Source of the DNA: Rhabdophis nuchalis
Lineage: Eukaryota > Chordata > Lepidosauria > Squamata > Natricidae
Direction: 5' to 3'
Length of the DNA stretch: 64,000 bases
Assembly (NCBI GenBank): GCA_039707465.1
Contig: CM077643.1
Span: 327,790,419-327,854,418, forward strand
Under the pieces are notes generated by a model. It made no database searches, was not told the DNA's origin, and saw only the letters and a list, made by a program, of their open reading frames with translations. The position numbers and the translations under genes are program-made. Of this stretch, positions 10,306 through 22,760 are shown one piece after another (within the stretch, counting starts at the first letter, position 1; every line of letters starts with the position of its first letter).

Positions 10306-11597
10306 TTGTTGAGAGTGTGGTGGCACAACAGTTTCCCCGTCACCTGGAGGAAGTTGATTATCTAGACCCGCGCCAGTCCGGCTTTCGGCCCGGGCATAGC
10401 ACCGAGACGGCATTGGTCGCGTTGGTGGATGATCTCTGGAGGGCCAGAGATGGGGGTTGTTCCTCCATCCTGGTTCCTTTAGACCTCTCGGCGGCTTTCG
10501 ATACCATCGACCATGGTATCCTATTGCATCGGCTGGGGGGGTTGGGGGTGGGAGGCACCGTTTTACGATGGTTCTCCTCCTACCTCTCTGGCCGATCGCA
10601 ATTTGTGTTGACAGGAGAGCAGAGGTCGACCTCGAGACCCCTCACATGTGGGGTGCCTCAGGGGTCGGTCCTCTCGCCTCTCCTGTTCAACACATATGTG
10701 AAGCCGCTGGGTGAGATCATCCGTGGTTTTGGGGTAGAGTATCATCTCTAAGCTGATGATACTCAGCTGTATATATCTACCCCAAACCATCACAACGATG
10801 CCGTAGCGGTGATGTGCCAGTGCCTGGAAGCCGTGCGGATCTGGATGGGAAGTAACGGACTCAAGCTCAACCTGACCAAGACCGAGTGGCTGTGGTTTCC
10901 TGCTGCCCGATTCAACCAGCTGATTCCATCTCTGGCCATAGGGGGCGAACATCTTGCCCCTGTGGATGGGGCATGCAACTTGGGTATCCTCCTGGATACC
11001 CGGCTGTCCATGGAAGATCAAGTGACAGCCGTGGCCAGGAGGGTGTTTTACCAGGTTTGCCTGGTACTCCAGTTGCGCCCCCTATTGGATCGGGACGCCC
11101 TTCGCACAGTCACTCATGCTCTCATGACATCCCGACTGGACTATTGCAACTCTCTCTACATGGGGCTCCCCTTGAGGTGCACCCGGAGACTTCAGTTGGT
11201 CCAGAACGCAGCCGCGCGAGCAATAATGGGAACCCCTAGGTTTACCTACGTTACACCGCTCTTGCGCGAGCTTCACTGGCTACCTGTCGTCTTTCGGGTG
11301 CGCTTCAAGGTGTTAGTTATCATCTTCAAAGCGCTCCATGGCTCGGGACATAGTTATCTGCGGGATCGGATCCTGCCCCATACATCCTCATGGCCGATTT
11401 GCTCCCACAGAGAGGGACTTCTCCGGGTGCCGTCCACTAGACTTTGTCAGCGGGCGACGCCCAGGGGAAGGGCTCTCTCTGTGGCGGGCCCTGCCCTCTG
11501 GAACGACCTTCCCCCCGACATAAGAACAACCACGGACCTCCGCTCCTTCCGCCTAAAACTAAAAACACATCTTTTTCGCTTGGCCGGCCTAGGGTAG
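10306..11597 (+). pseudogene. L2 ORF2 C-terminal part with stop in the YADD motif
   Basis: One frame carries VDYLDPRQSGFRPGHSTETA, LDLSAAFDTIDHG (motif A) and CGVPQGSVLSPLLF (motif B) up to YHL. It then meets TAA at 10749-10751, exactly where the tyrosine of YADD should be, and continues in the same frame as ADDTQLYIS and on to the normal ORF2 end at 11597. A single TAC-to-TAA change explains it. The upstream residues before 10306 are not L2. The copy cannot make active RT. Confidence 0.8.
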
Positions 11598-11800
11598 TCT
11601 CTTTTAAGGTTAGGGGATATTATAAGGGATTTTAGCGCAGGGTTATTTGTTTAATCTATTTTTATTTAGTTTAGTCATTTATTTATATTTGTATTTTTAA
11701 TTTTGTACTTTGTTGATTTTAGTTGTTTTTAATTCCCTGTGCCCCGCCTCGAGTCCCTTCGGGGAGAGAGAGCGGGTTAAATTTTTTTTTAAAAAAAATG
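10306..11800 (+). mobile_element. L2 LINE, 5'-truncated inside RT
   Basis: The copy starts at 'TTGAGAGTGTGGTGGCACAACAG', just upstream of the RT fingers region, and runs through the C-terminal domain and 3' UTR to a hairpin CCGCCTCGAGTCC...GAGCGG and a T/A-rich end. It is very similar to the antisense copy at 30018-33378, suggesting the same subfamily. Confidence 0.82.
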
Positions 11801-12529
11801 TGTTCCTGTGAGACTGGACTATAAATCATTAGTTGTCTTATTTAATCCTCAGAAAAAAAAATATTTTCTCTCCATTGCTTGGAATGTTGTTTAGAATTAT
11901 AGCCATATCCTGTATAATTATGGAAGTATACTAATGTTCAGAGTAAACCTCAAATGCATTAAGGCTTTTCCATTTGTGGGCAAAAACCTCTACCACACAG
12001 AAGTCAATGAAGTGGAATGAATTTAGTGATACTTTCCTCAACTCTTAAGGGACAGCAGCTCACAGACATAAGAAAATCATTTCTTGTATTAGCAGGGTGC
12101 TTCTTAAGGGAAAAAGAAAATTGGGATTGCACAGAAATGGAATTATTTGTGATCCTCTCCTGTAGCAATTAGAAACTACTGCAAAATGATAGCAAAGCCA
12201 TAGGGATATAGTAAACCAATAAGAAAGCAAATAGGAAATAAATATATCCACTGCTTAATAGGAAGAAAAAGAAATGCATGACCATTAGTTTAGTTTTCTA
12301 AACTAAGACTTTAGAATTTAGTTTTCTAAAAGGGGAGGAGGTGGAGATGATAAAGGTATGCACTTGATTTCCTATTCTTCTCTCCCTGAAATGCATGGGA
12401 GAAGATGAATTGAATTTGCACTACAAAAAGTATTTTAATAATGTTAATACCTCTGTAAAGGAAAGATTTGTAATTATGTTAAGAAAAATTGAAGAGTCCT
12501 GTAACATCAGGGTCCATTATAGATATATC
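11801..12529. other. No gene or repeat recognised
   Basis: AT-rich sequence with short frames only and no repeat family that I can support. Confidence 0.45.
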
Positions 12530-12547
12530 AAGGATATGCAGTAAACT

Positions 12548-13927
12548 AAATATTTGATTGTAAATGTTTTAACAGCAGCTAGAATTATATTTGCAAAAAA
12601 CTGGAAAAACGAGAAAATACCAAGGCAGGAAGAAGTTATTCGAAAAAGAATGGAATGTACTGAAATGAGTAAATTGACATTTGAAATTAGAGAACAAGGA
12701 TGAACAATTTTATAAGGTATGGGATTTGTTTTATCAATGGTTAGATAAAAAATCATAGTAAGGGAAAATGTTAGTGAACCTCTTATATTTTAAGAATAAC
12801 AGAATGATACATGCAATACTATAATAGGTTTAGCATTGTTAAATAGACTAGAATGATGTAATAGAATGTATGTATGATTTAAATATCTAGAATATTTTGT
12901 ATAAAATGAAGGAATAATAATTGGAGTTGAACTATTGATGTACAGTGATGCTGTATGTATGAATCCAATAAATAGAATATCTTTTTAAAAGGAAGGAATA
13001 ATAATCAATAATTGAATAATTGATATATAATGATAATAATGTATCTATGTTTATCTAATGGACAATTTGTGATTTGATATATAATTGTAAGTGATGATTA
13101 TGGAAAGGACACACAAAACCCTGTAACAAAATGACATTTTTTTTAAAATTAAATTTATACCTTGCCCTTCTCCTTGTTAGGACCCAGGGCAGCGCACAGG
13201 CATCTTAAAAACACAAAGTACAATAAATGTCAATTAAAATATAATTAAATTCATTAACCCGTGCTAAAAAACCCAATATTAAAAACCCTACCAAATTACA
13301 AATTTCCTTAAAAAGTCAGAAACGGGGGGCTATCCTAGGCCGGCTTGTTGGAATAAGTACGTCTTAAGACGTTGGCGGAAGAGGCGGAGGTCCAAGATTG
13401 TGTGAAGGTCGGGGGGTAGGTCGTTCCAGAGGGCCGGCCCCGCCACAGAGAAGGCCCTTCCTCTGGGTGTCGCCAACCGGCATTGCCCGGCCGACGGCAC
13501 CCGAAGAAGACCCTCTCTGTGGGAGCGGATCGGGCGAAGGGATGTATGGGGCAGGAGGCGGTCTCGTATATAGCTAGGCCCCGAGCCATGGAGCGATTTA
13601 AAGATGGTCATCAGTACCTTGAAGCGCACTCGAAAGGCCACAGGCAGCCAGTGCAGCTTGCGCAGGAGAGGTGTTACGTGGGTTTGCCTTGGGGCACCCA
13701 TAATCACCCACGCGGCCGCATTCTGTACTAACTGTAGCTTTCGAGTGCACCTCAAGGGAAGCCCCATGTAGAGAGCGTTACAGTAATCCAGCCGGGACGT
13801 CACAAGTGCTTGAGTGACTGTGCGAAGGGCTCCCCGGTCCAGACATACTATATGAAATGGTAGAAGGTTGTATATTTTTATGTTTTGTTTGTTTTTGTTT
13901 GTTTAAAAATAAAAAAAATTAATAAAA
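12548..13927 (+). mobile_element. L1 LINE 3' end with 18-bp target duplication, split by L2
   Basis: The insertion is bounded by perfect 18-bp copies of AAGGATATGCAGTAAACT (12530-12547 and 13928-13945). The left part encodes an L1 ORF2 C-terminus in broken frame: TAARIIFAKNWKN, then ECTEMSKLTFEIRE and a WDLFYQW-like end. The right part (13844-13927) is A/T-rich and ends AAAAATAAAAAAAATTAATAAAA, a poly-A-like tail. The L2 copy at 13138-13843 sits inside the 3' UTR. Long perfect duplications are typical of L1 target-primed insertion. Confidence 0.8.
13138..13843 (-). mobile_element. L2 LINE 3' fragment inside L1, antisense
   Basis: Minus-strand frame 13803-13330 gives 157 residues of the ORF2 C-terminal domain (MTSRLDYCNALYMGLPLRCTRKLQLVQNAAA...LFQQAGLG), followed by the 3' UTR with the tail hairpin GCCCTGGGTCCTAACAAGGAGAAGGGC. 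The 'CTAACAAGGAG' loop places it in the subfamily shared with 30778-31034, 38824-39043 and 62031-63062. GACAT at both joints may be a short target duplication. Confidence 0.8.
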
Positions 13928-13981
13928 AAGGATATGCAGTAAACTTCAAGTCAAGATTGCCATCATTTCTTCCTAAAGGAC

Positions 13982-14066
13982 GTCTTCTTCTTCTTCTTCT
14001 TCTTCTTCTTCTTCTTCTTCTTCTTCTTCTTCTTCTTCTTCTTCTTCTTCTTCTTCTTCTTCTTCT
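13982..14066. repeat. (CTT)n microsatellite
   Basis: About 28 CTT units, followed by a mixed CTT/CCT tract to about 14118. Reading frames through it (poly-Leu or poly-Lys/Arg) are artefacts. Confidence 0.92.
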
Positions 14067-14118
14067 TTTTCCTCTTCCTCTCCTCCTCCTTCCATTTTCT
14101 TCTACTTCCTCTTCTTCT

Positions 14119-14440
14119 GTTATTCCTACAGAAACAGGGTCCACTTTGCAGATTGAGGAATGCCATTTTTATGATCAAATGCTGCATCCAGGTCATGGAT
14201 TGTGACAAAAAACTGACTGATTGGCATGTCACCTGGGCCTGACATTGGTTTGGTCTTTTTTAATCGACCATCCTAGTGGGCAGGAGTATCCAGCAGCACC
14301 AGTAGGAGGTACCTCACTGCCAGCTAATGGACAGTTGATGGTGAAATAATGGATTACAATAAAAATTAAACTCCCTCTCAAATATACCATGGCCTCAATA
14401 AAGAATGCTACCATTTTTTGCAGGCAGGAAAAAAAGATTA
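14119..14440. other. No gene or repeat recognised
   Basis: Short unique-looking stretch without a supported feature. Confidence 0.4.
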
Positions 14441-14443
14441 ATA

Positions 14444-14539
14444 TGCTATAGGTTTCCCTTTCCCTTAGTTGTTCCTGACTCTAGGGGGCAGTTGTTCCTG
14501 ACTCTAGGGGCAGTGCTATTCTGTTTCAAAGCCGAAGAG
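14444..14539 (-). mobile_element. Sauria-SINE / BovB-type 3' tail fragment, antisense
   Basis: The run GGTTTCCCTTTCCCTTAG, then 'TCCTGACTCTAGGGGCAG' and 'TTTCAAAGCCGAAGAGCCAGC', matches what I recall of the antisense 3' part of squamate tRNA SINEs that share a tail with BovB LINEs. A 21-bp unit ending in CTCTAGGGGG is duplicated in tandem at 14469-14511. The 5' part is lost at the junction with a hAT fragment. Confidence 0.5.
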
Positions 14540-14685
14540 CCAGCTGGGCGGGGTGAGCAGCAACTGGGAGACCAGACAGGCAGGGCTGGGACCAGCCAGA
14601 GGTGGTATTTGCTGGTTCTCTGAACTATTCAAAATTTCCGTTCTGGTACACCAGAACTGCTCCAAACTGGCTAAATACCACCTCT
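14540..14685 (+). mobile_element. hAT element 3' fragment
   Basis: Contains the family block CAGAGGTGGTATTTGCTGG...AAAATTTC and ends TAAATACCACCTCTG at 14685, matching the right end of 37886-38139. The left terminus is absent. Confidence 0.55.
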
Positions 14686-14689
14686 GGTA

Positions 14690-15248
14690 AAGACCATTAG
14701 GATGGGAACACATATTTTGGGTAGGATAGTATTCTGGAAGCAGGCAATGTTACAGAAAAAGCATGTTTCCTAGGTGCCACTAGACTGCAACATTTGATTG
14801 AAGGGACCTGAAGTACATTAATTCTAGAAAAGAGTATTTATAGGTCAGGGTTCAACTGTAGCCATCCCACCAACCAGACATCTGATTTTACTGGCACCTC
14901 GTTTTGAGAGATATTTGTAATTGACTTAAGCAAGAGTTGTCCAATTCATTTTTAGACTGGTTCTCAGTCTAAAACAATTCCCAATGAACAGTGAGCAAAA
15001 ACAGTGTGGTAAATGAAAGACAATGCATATACTAAATGTTTTGTATTATTTATTAGTTTATTAGTTTTGCATTCTGTATAATTTATTCAAGTGTGCAGTA
15101 AATTTAGTATGCTTTTTGACATCCATAATTTCTGTAGACTGTAAATCAGAATATGAAATATATTTGCCGAAGGCTTCACGTTGCAATATTTTCCTCACAC
15201 AGATAAGGATTTATCGATCTCTTTTAGTGGCACCTATTCTGTTTTTAA
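14690..15248. other. No gene or repeat recognised
   Basis: Unique-looking AT-rich sequence with no supported feature. Confidence 0.4.
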
Positions 15249-15249
15249 A

Positions 15250-15692
15250 CTATCTGCGGGATCGGATTCTGCCCCATATATCCCTGCGGCCGATTCGCTC
15301 CCACAGAGAGGGACTTCTCCGGGTGCCGTCCACTAGGCTATGCCAGCGGGCGACGCCCAGGGGAAGGGCCTTCTCTGTGGCGGGCCTCTGGAACAACCTA
15401 CCCCCCGAAATTAGAACAACGACGGACCTCCGCTCCTTCTGTCAAAAACTGAAAACACACTTTTTCTGCCTGGCCGGCCTTGGTTAGTCCTCCGTTTATT
15501 AATTGGGTTTTTAAGGGGTTTAGCTTTTTAGTATTGTGGGTTTTTAGCGCAGGGATAAATTGTTTAATTTTCTATTTTATCTATTTATGTATTTTTATGT
15601 CTGTATTTTTAATCCCCCTGTGCACCGCTCCGAGTCCCTTTGGGGAGAGGAAGCGGTCTATAAATTAAATATTATTATTATTATTATTATTA
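15250..15692 (+). mobile_element. L2 LINE 3' fragment with short ATT tail
   Basis: The last 75 residues of ORF2 (YLRDRILPHISLRPIRSHREGLLRVPS...LKTHFFCLAGLG, ending 15487) are followed by a 3' UTR with the hairpin CCGCTCCGAGTCCCTTTGGGGAGAGGAAGCGG and AAATATTATTATT. This belongs to the ATT-tailed subfamily also seen at 21828 and 55553. Confidence 0.78.
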
Positions 15693-15805
15693 AACTGGGT
15701 TGATTTCAAAAATAACTTGGTAATTTGATCTTGTAACATGTATGGGCAAAAGTAACAGGCTTCTGCAGTCTTCAATACACCTAATGTAGTGTAACACCTA
15801 GTGTT

Positions 15806-15924
15806 GAAAATTAGGGATTGCTTGTTTTTAGCAATTAAGTGTTTTACACCAGGATCAATATTAAGGCCCATCACAGTAGGTAATTACCCTTTGTGAACTT
15901 GAGTAGATCTCCGTATAGATGGCA
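15806..15924 (+). repeat. Copy 1 of a local 119-bp direct duplication
   Basis: Matches 16549-16667 with 11 differences over 119 bp, counted by eye. Neither copy matches any other repeat in the window. Confidence 0.8.
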
Positions 15925-18900
15925 TCAAGAAAGTTGAAAATAAATTGCATTTATTTAAACTGCATTGAAATCAGGAGGCAGGGTCACTATTAGATAACTG
16001 CAAGAACAACAGATTCTCAGTACTATTTCCCCCTCAGAATGAGTTGTAGAGAAATGGGAAATCTGTTTATCTCAAATGAAATTTAATCTGCAGGCAGTCA
16101 TACAATATCTAAAGAGCAACTGAAGGGAATTGGGAAAAATGTCTTTATATTTTCCTGGGTCTTCTTAAACTGATCAACTCTTTCATCTATAGTTCATTAC
16201 AAGTCACCATAGTGATAACAATGAAGGTGATTAAATATGAACTTTCTTAGCATTTGCTAACAAAATAGAAAAATGCAATTACAAATAAAATATTAGTATT
16301 TTAAAGAACCATGATAAATATAAAAGTAGCAAAGTTTTAGTATATTGATACTCCTTGAGAACCTTTAAGTTTGTATGTAGTAAGTGTGACTTGTTTTCAA
16401 AGTGATTTAAATATTAGTTTCATTGATTTGGTAAAATAGAAGCTTTAATTAAAGTGATTAATTTAAACTCACGCTTTCAAGAAATCTAATTGAAAGCTCA
16501 AGAGACAAGTTCTCCCTCTTTTTTCAGTTTATATTATATTGTATTTCTGAAAATTAGGGATTGCTTGTCTTTAGCATTTAAGTGTTTTACACCAGGATCA
16601 ATGTTAAGCCCCATTACAGTAGATAATTACCATTTGTGAACTTTAGTACATCTCTGTATAGATAGCAATTGAAATTCACTTATACAAGACTCAGAATTAT
16701 ACTGCAGTTTACATACCATGACCAGATGTCAGCAGCACTTCCTAAAAAGATGAAATAAAGGGTTAGATGATTCATTTACAGTACGTCTGCTTCCTACTCA
16801 ATTGTTCTTTTTTTGTTATCTCACAGGTCACAGTTTTGTTCTTTGGATAGGCATATCTCCCAGGAACTGAACTCTGAGGTAACTATGAGGTAACTCTAAA
16901 ATCAAAGTAACTCTGAGTTTTGTTGTCTGTTGCTAGAACAAAATGCGTCCCATTTGTTTTCAACCTCTGAATCTTTGTCTTGCTCTTGGTTATTGCTTAA
17001 AATAATTTCTTATAGTCTAATTTTTCAGCAGCTGACTTGAAGAACCTGGACTAGCGGACTCTAAGCCAGATTTATACTTTCCCAGAAAAATAAACATTGA
17101 AATAAGAAACTGTATGTAAGTGTGTAGTAGCATGGCAAGCTAGTTCTTCAAAACAGTTGGTCCTCCTTTATTTTTTATGTGAACCAAATGAGACTTGAAG
17201 TAGGGATTCCAATCAGGATGGCTGTAGGAAATATCAAAGTCAAGATGGTAGCAATGACCTTGTGGTTGAAATGGGTGGGGCTTTAATTTTATGGGTTTAG
17301 TGCCATATTTATTTATTTAGAAGATTTGTATATTGACTTTGAAAATCCTTTTTGACCAACCCTTCCATAGATGCCCCTGAACTCCTGCACACCTTCATCA
17401 ATTAAGTTATTGTTTTTATGCTAATTTTAAAGTTGTTTTTTTTTAAAAGGTGTAATTGAAATTTTCTGGTGACTTGGAACATCAGAAAGAAACTCATACA
17501 ACTAAGGTATTCAATTAGTTACTTAACCCAATTAACATGTGTATTGGAAATGAGTAGATAATATCAAAACAAGGCTTTGCATTCCCACTTTCCACTGCTA
17601 AAAGTTTCCACTGCTAAAATTTATTAGCCTCGCTTCTTTCCTTACTTCAGTTTTTAAATTCTCAAATATTTTTTCAGCCCATTTTGAAATTTACCAGGTT
17701 TTTATGATTTTACAACAGGCATATCAAGAGATGTGACTATTTCCAACATGAGAGGACTATGGTGAAGTTCTCTGTCATACATCTTAAATATGAGAAGCCA
17801 CACAATTCTATAAAAGCACCAAAAAGATTGTAAAATCTACAGGATACAAATGCAGTCTTTTAACAGCTAAGTTGTCAAAGCTCTCTGCCTGGAAAAGCTA
17901 AATTTGCTGGTTCCATGTTCTTGCATAACAGGTTATTTCTTTTCTGTTCTATTAATGAAGATATTTGAGGATTTGGGTAAATTTTTATCAAGACATAAAC
18001 TGAACATAATTCTAGTCCATCTATAATTGTAAAAACAAAATGAACCATAATATAACCAAAGGAAGTGAAGACCTTTGTATTTTTTTTGTACAGCATATCC
18101 CATTTTTGCAACAAAAATAACATTCCATGCAGCTATTGTAACTATAAATAATAATAATTGTGTTACTGTCATCAGAATAGAAATGTATATATATTCTTTT
18201 TTATTTACTTCATATTTTTGTTTTGTGTTGTTTTGCTAATATTATTGCAAAGTCTTTAAAGCATAGTATTTCTTAAATTCTTTGTTTAATGGCATCAATT
18301 TACAGTAAGTTGTTTCAAATGTTTAACATGCATCATCATGATCAAAGCATACATCACCTTAAATTCATGTAAAAATGTCGCTTCTTTTCTGCAGTTTAAC
18401 CTAATCAGGATCTGAATGTTTTTCCTACTGTTGCCAATGCATCTGTGCACAATAAACTTTATTTCTCATGAACCAAGGATAATAAACAAATTCAGAATAT
18501 GTTTTTTTTTTAGGATGGACTATTCCACAATGAGATATTGTAATCAGTAATATGAGCTATGAGTGTCATCGGGAATTCGTTAGATGTTAAAAGTTAAGAT
18601 AACTTGTAACATTACAAATGCTACAAAGGAAAAAGCTTCTGGGGGAGAAAAGCAAAACATAAAAGCTCCAGTAAAACTTTGCAGTATGATACTGTCTAAA
18701 TATAAAATTCATTATGGCTATTCCATATGGTATTTTATAGATACATAAGTGCACATATGCACAAATTAGTTGCATCTTTTATAGTTTCACTGCCATAGTT
18801 CTTATGCCTATGCCAATGATTTCTAAAATTAAAATTAAGCACAGATCCGTAACTTTGGCTGTGAAGCTCTAATGTAAACAATTGCAACTGCATAAATCAG

Positions 18901-19215
18901 GAATTCTCAAAGGATAGTTGGAATTCTTTGGGTTTCCTACAGTTTGTATTTTTTTAAAAAATACACTCTGACAAGCTGTGCACAGGCAGAATTGGAATGG
19001 TGTGATCATTTGCTTTCCAGGTTTTGCAGCTGACTGCATAAAACCTGGACAGCAATTGTGGTACTGCGATGTTTTGATATATTTTATATATTATAAAATA
19101 TTCATACAATTATGTATATGTGTAAAACATATAACTATTTTATTTAAGTACTGAAGATATTACATAGTGGGGTGGGGTAATGAAGCATTTGCAAAAAAAA
19201 AACAACCAGACTCGA
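15925..19215. other. Unique-looking AT-rich DNA, no gene recognised
   Basis: Apart from the second duplication copy at 16549-16667, I see no repeat family and no reading frame longer than 82 codons. No splice-flanked coding-like segment was recognised. Confidence 0.45.
16549..16667 (+). repeat. Copy 2 of a local 119-bp direct duplication
   Basis: Same length and orientation as 15806-15924, 743 bp downstream. Shared blocks include GTGTTTTACACCAGGATCAA. Confidence 0.8.
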
Positions 19216-19217
19216 GA

Positions 19218-19322
19218 GCACTAAGGACTCCTCTCTCCCTCTCTCTCCTTCTCCCTGTCTTTCCCTCTCTTCCCCTCTCTCTTTCCATTCCTCCCTCCCT
19301 CTCCCTCCCTCTCTCCCTCCCT

Positions 19323-19400
<78 letters not shown>
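19218..19400. repeat. Pyrimidine tract, (CT)n then (CA)n
   Basis: A polypyrimidine stretch of CTCC/CCTT units passes into pure (CT)n at about 19326-19365 and (CA)n at 19366-19400. Frames across it are artefacts. Confidence 0.92.
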
Positions 19401-19402
<2 letters not shown>

Positions 19403-19559
19403 TGTGTCTCAGGAAAAGTCACTTTTTGGGACCTATACATTAAAATTTAATTATTAAAAGTATTTTTATTTATTTATGAAAACAATTTATATCACTCACA
19501 GTTGACATGCAATTCAGGTTGCTGTACATAAATAAAAACACTTCACTACCCTCCCCCCA

Positions 19560-19830
19560 AGTAAATGTCATAAAACATATTATTGTTATTTTTATGCCAC
19601 CCATCTCACTTACAAGGCAACTCTGGGCAGTGTACAGGTTCAAACACATCACCCATGAGGGTAATAAGAGATAGGCAAAATGCCTCCAACCGCAATGCTT
19701 GGGGGTGAGGAGTGTTTGAGAAAGCCAAGTCTTAATATCCTTCTGAAAAGATATGTTGGGCCATCTGAATCTGGGGGAAGGGATGCTTTTCTATCCGGCA
19801 TATGTAGTTACAACGATGGCATGTCTGCTG
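19560..19830 (-). mobile_element. Old LINE 3' end relic (L2-like)
   Basis: The plus strand shows 'ATGCCACCCATCTCACTTAC...ACTCTGGGCAGTGTACA', the antisense form of the hairpin tail used by L2-like elements, then an eroded ORF-end region. Too diverged for a firm family. Confidence 0.4.
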
Positions 19831-20625
19831 GGTTCCACCATATGACATTGCTTAAGCACATCTACTCTCTCAGATATTATCAAATAGGCAGAGGTAACTG
19901 GAAGCTACAAACATGCAAACTGGAGACGAAGTAACTGGACTTGTCCCCAGTTACTTCATCCATATTTTCACAAATGAGCAAGATTTGCACCATAAAGTGC
20001 TTTATAAAACATACCTTGAATAAATTGGTATATTTATTTTTTGCCTAATTCTCATCCTGGTAATTTTTTATAGAGATCACAAACATTCTTTTATCATTTA
20101 TCATTTTAGTGATTCCAATAACCATACAGTTTGAGAATGCCTGGCATAAATAACTTATACAGTAATAATATGTAAATATTTTCCTAAATTGCTGTCTTCA
20201 TGTGTGCTCATGTATTAGTTGTAGCAATAATTTGTCTTAGGACTTTCCTGAAATAATGATGCTAATAATACAATGAAATAAAACGGGATAGAAAAAACAA
20301 AGTGAACATCTTTAGCCTAGCAATGCTAACTTGCCAAAGTCCTTGTCTTTTTATACACTGTCTTTACCTTTTCTTTATGATCTTTCTCTTTTTCATCAAG
20401 GTTCTTATTTAAATTATTTATCTGAACTAAAGTATGTCCACTGTCTTCATTGCTTCTGCACACCGCCAGATATTTAGTTACTTATTAAAGACGACTTTCA
20501 AAGTTATCTAACTTCTGAATTTCCTTCTTAAATCTAATAATCTGAATCTGCAACTAGAAGCACATAGCAATAACATTTAGGCTTATATACCAATCCACAG
20601 TGTTTTACAAAAAGTTTCAATATGT
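19831..20625. other. No gene or repeat recognised
   Basis: AT-rich sequence without a supported feature. Confidence 0.4.
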
Positions 20626-20627
20626 CA

Positions 20628-20664
20628 TGTGACGGCACCGTGACGCCGTGAGTTTGACACTCCT
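20628..20664 (+). mobile_element. hAT right-end relic
   Basis: 'CACCGTGACGCCGTGAGTTT' followed by GACACTCCTG resembles the right terminus (GAGTTTGACACCCCTG type) of the hAT family whose left end is at about 63686. Only about 37 bp remain. Confidence 0.35.
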
Positions 20665-20924
20665 GCTCTATTCACTCCTTTTTCTTTCATATATTTGTTT
20701 TACAAAAGGATCGTAAGCCATTCTGCATCCTCACCTCATTATACTTCTGTCATTTTGTCAGTCATTTCTATATTCTGCCTACCTCCATTCATCACACATT
20801 ATTCTTGGCCTTATCTCTACTTGTTTACCACACACAAGTCTTAAGTAACCCTTTCCCATTGCATTCAACTTATGTCTATGCTTCGCAAAGCATATAACAA
20901 CGTGAAAAGAAACACAATTTGTAC

Positions 20925-21100
20925 CAGTGGTGGGTTTCAAATTTTTTTAGAACCTACTCTGTAGGTGTGGCCTATTTTGTGGCATGGCTTGGCAGTCATG
21001 TGACAGGGTGGGAGTGGCCGCCTTTTAAAATGTGGTGAAACTCATTTAACAACGCTCTTGCTTAGCAACCAAAATTTTGGGCTCAATTGTGATGATAAAT

Positions 21101-21156
<56 letters not shown>

Positions 21157-21320
21157 TCCTTCCTTCCTTCCTTTCCTTTCCTTTCCTTCCCGTTGGGTCA
21201 CTGGCAGCGGCGGGCCAGATTTACTTCCAGGTACGCCAGTGGAACCCCCTCTCATCGGTTCTCTAAATTTCACCAACCGGCTCTCGCGAGTAGGTGCGAG
21301 CCTGCAGAAACCCACCACTG
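20925..21320 (-). mobile_element. Non-autonomous hAT element with perfect 8-bp target duplication
   Basis: A 396-bp element with 14-bp identical inverted ends, CAGTGGTGGGTTTC, is flanked by ATTTGTAC at 20917-20924 and 21321-21328. Inside, an 'AACCAAAATTTTGGGCTCAA' module is followed by a TTTC microsatellite. The same module and a purine/pyrimidine tract lie in the opposite orientation in the 1.9-kb element at 34632-36525, so this is likely an internally deleted relative. There is no transposase. Confidence 0.85.
21102..21185. repeat. (CTTT)n/(CCTT)n microsatellite
   Basis: About 14 CTTT units followed by CCTT and CCTTT units, inside the hAT element. Confidence 0.9.
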
Positions 21321-21328
21321 ATTTGTAC

Positions 21329-21825
21329 CCAATAATTTTCACTCCTTTCAGTAAACATTCATTCTTCACAAATACCCACACATTATCTGCTACTTTCCTG
21401 CCACCCTTATTAGTGTCCCTACCATCAGTAAACCATCTACAAAGTATACAGATTCATCAACTGTTGTTATTTTCTGCCATTTATGTAAAACTTAAAAAGC
21501 TATTTGAGTCTCCCCACATATTCAGATCCATACGTTTTTGCTGCATCCTACAATCTAATGTGAACAATAGCTTTACTATACATAAAATGCTTTATGTGTT
21601 CAATTTATTTGGAAGTGGACATCTTTGCTCATATAAGAATAACAGCAATTACAATAGGCATGTGCCGTTGAAATTAGAATAGCCAGTTATCCTGAAACTA
21701 GAGGAAACTTTGCAATTAATCTACTCTAACCCACAAATTCCTGCCACTAGCCACAGCGCTGCCAAAACCACAAAACATCTCATGGTACAAATTCCATTCT
21801 TTAATACTTACAATGCACACAAATT
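21329..21825. other. No gene or repeat recognised
   Basis: An open frame passes from the hAT element into this stretch, but it has no family resemblance and is probably accidental. Confidence 0.4.
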
Positions 21826-21827
21826 TA

Positions 21828-22517
<690 letters not shown>

Positions 22518-22760
22518 GAAATGGAGGTCATGAAAAGATTCATCACTTCCCTCCTTTTCAACCATTCCTATAGATATCTCTACTCTAATCATTGCTAAGG
22601 AATGGAGGCATGAAGGGGGGGGGAGGAAATTCAAGTATCTTCTTGTGTCCAGCTGTAAACTGAGGTATTTTATATGTTCATTCAAATAATAATTGAGGAC
22701 AGTAACAACTTTACATTGATGAGGTAAACCTAGCAGGTACAGGAATTGTCTTGTATGTAT

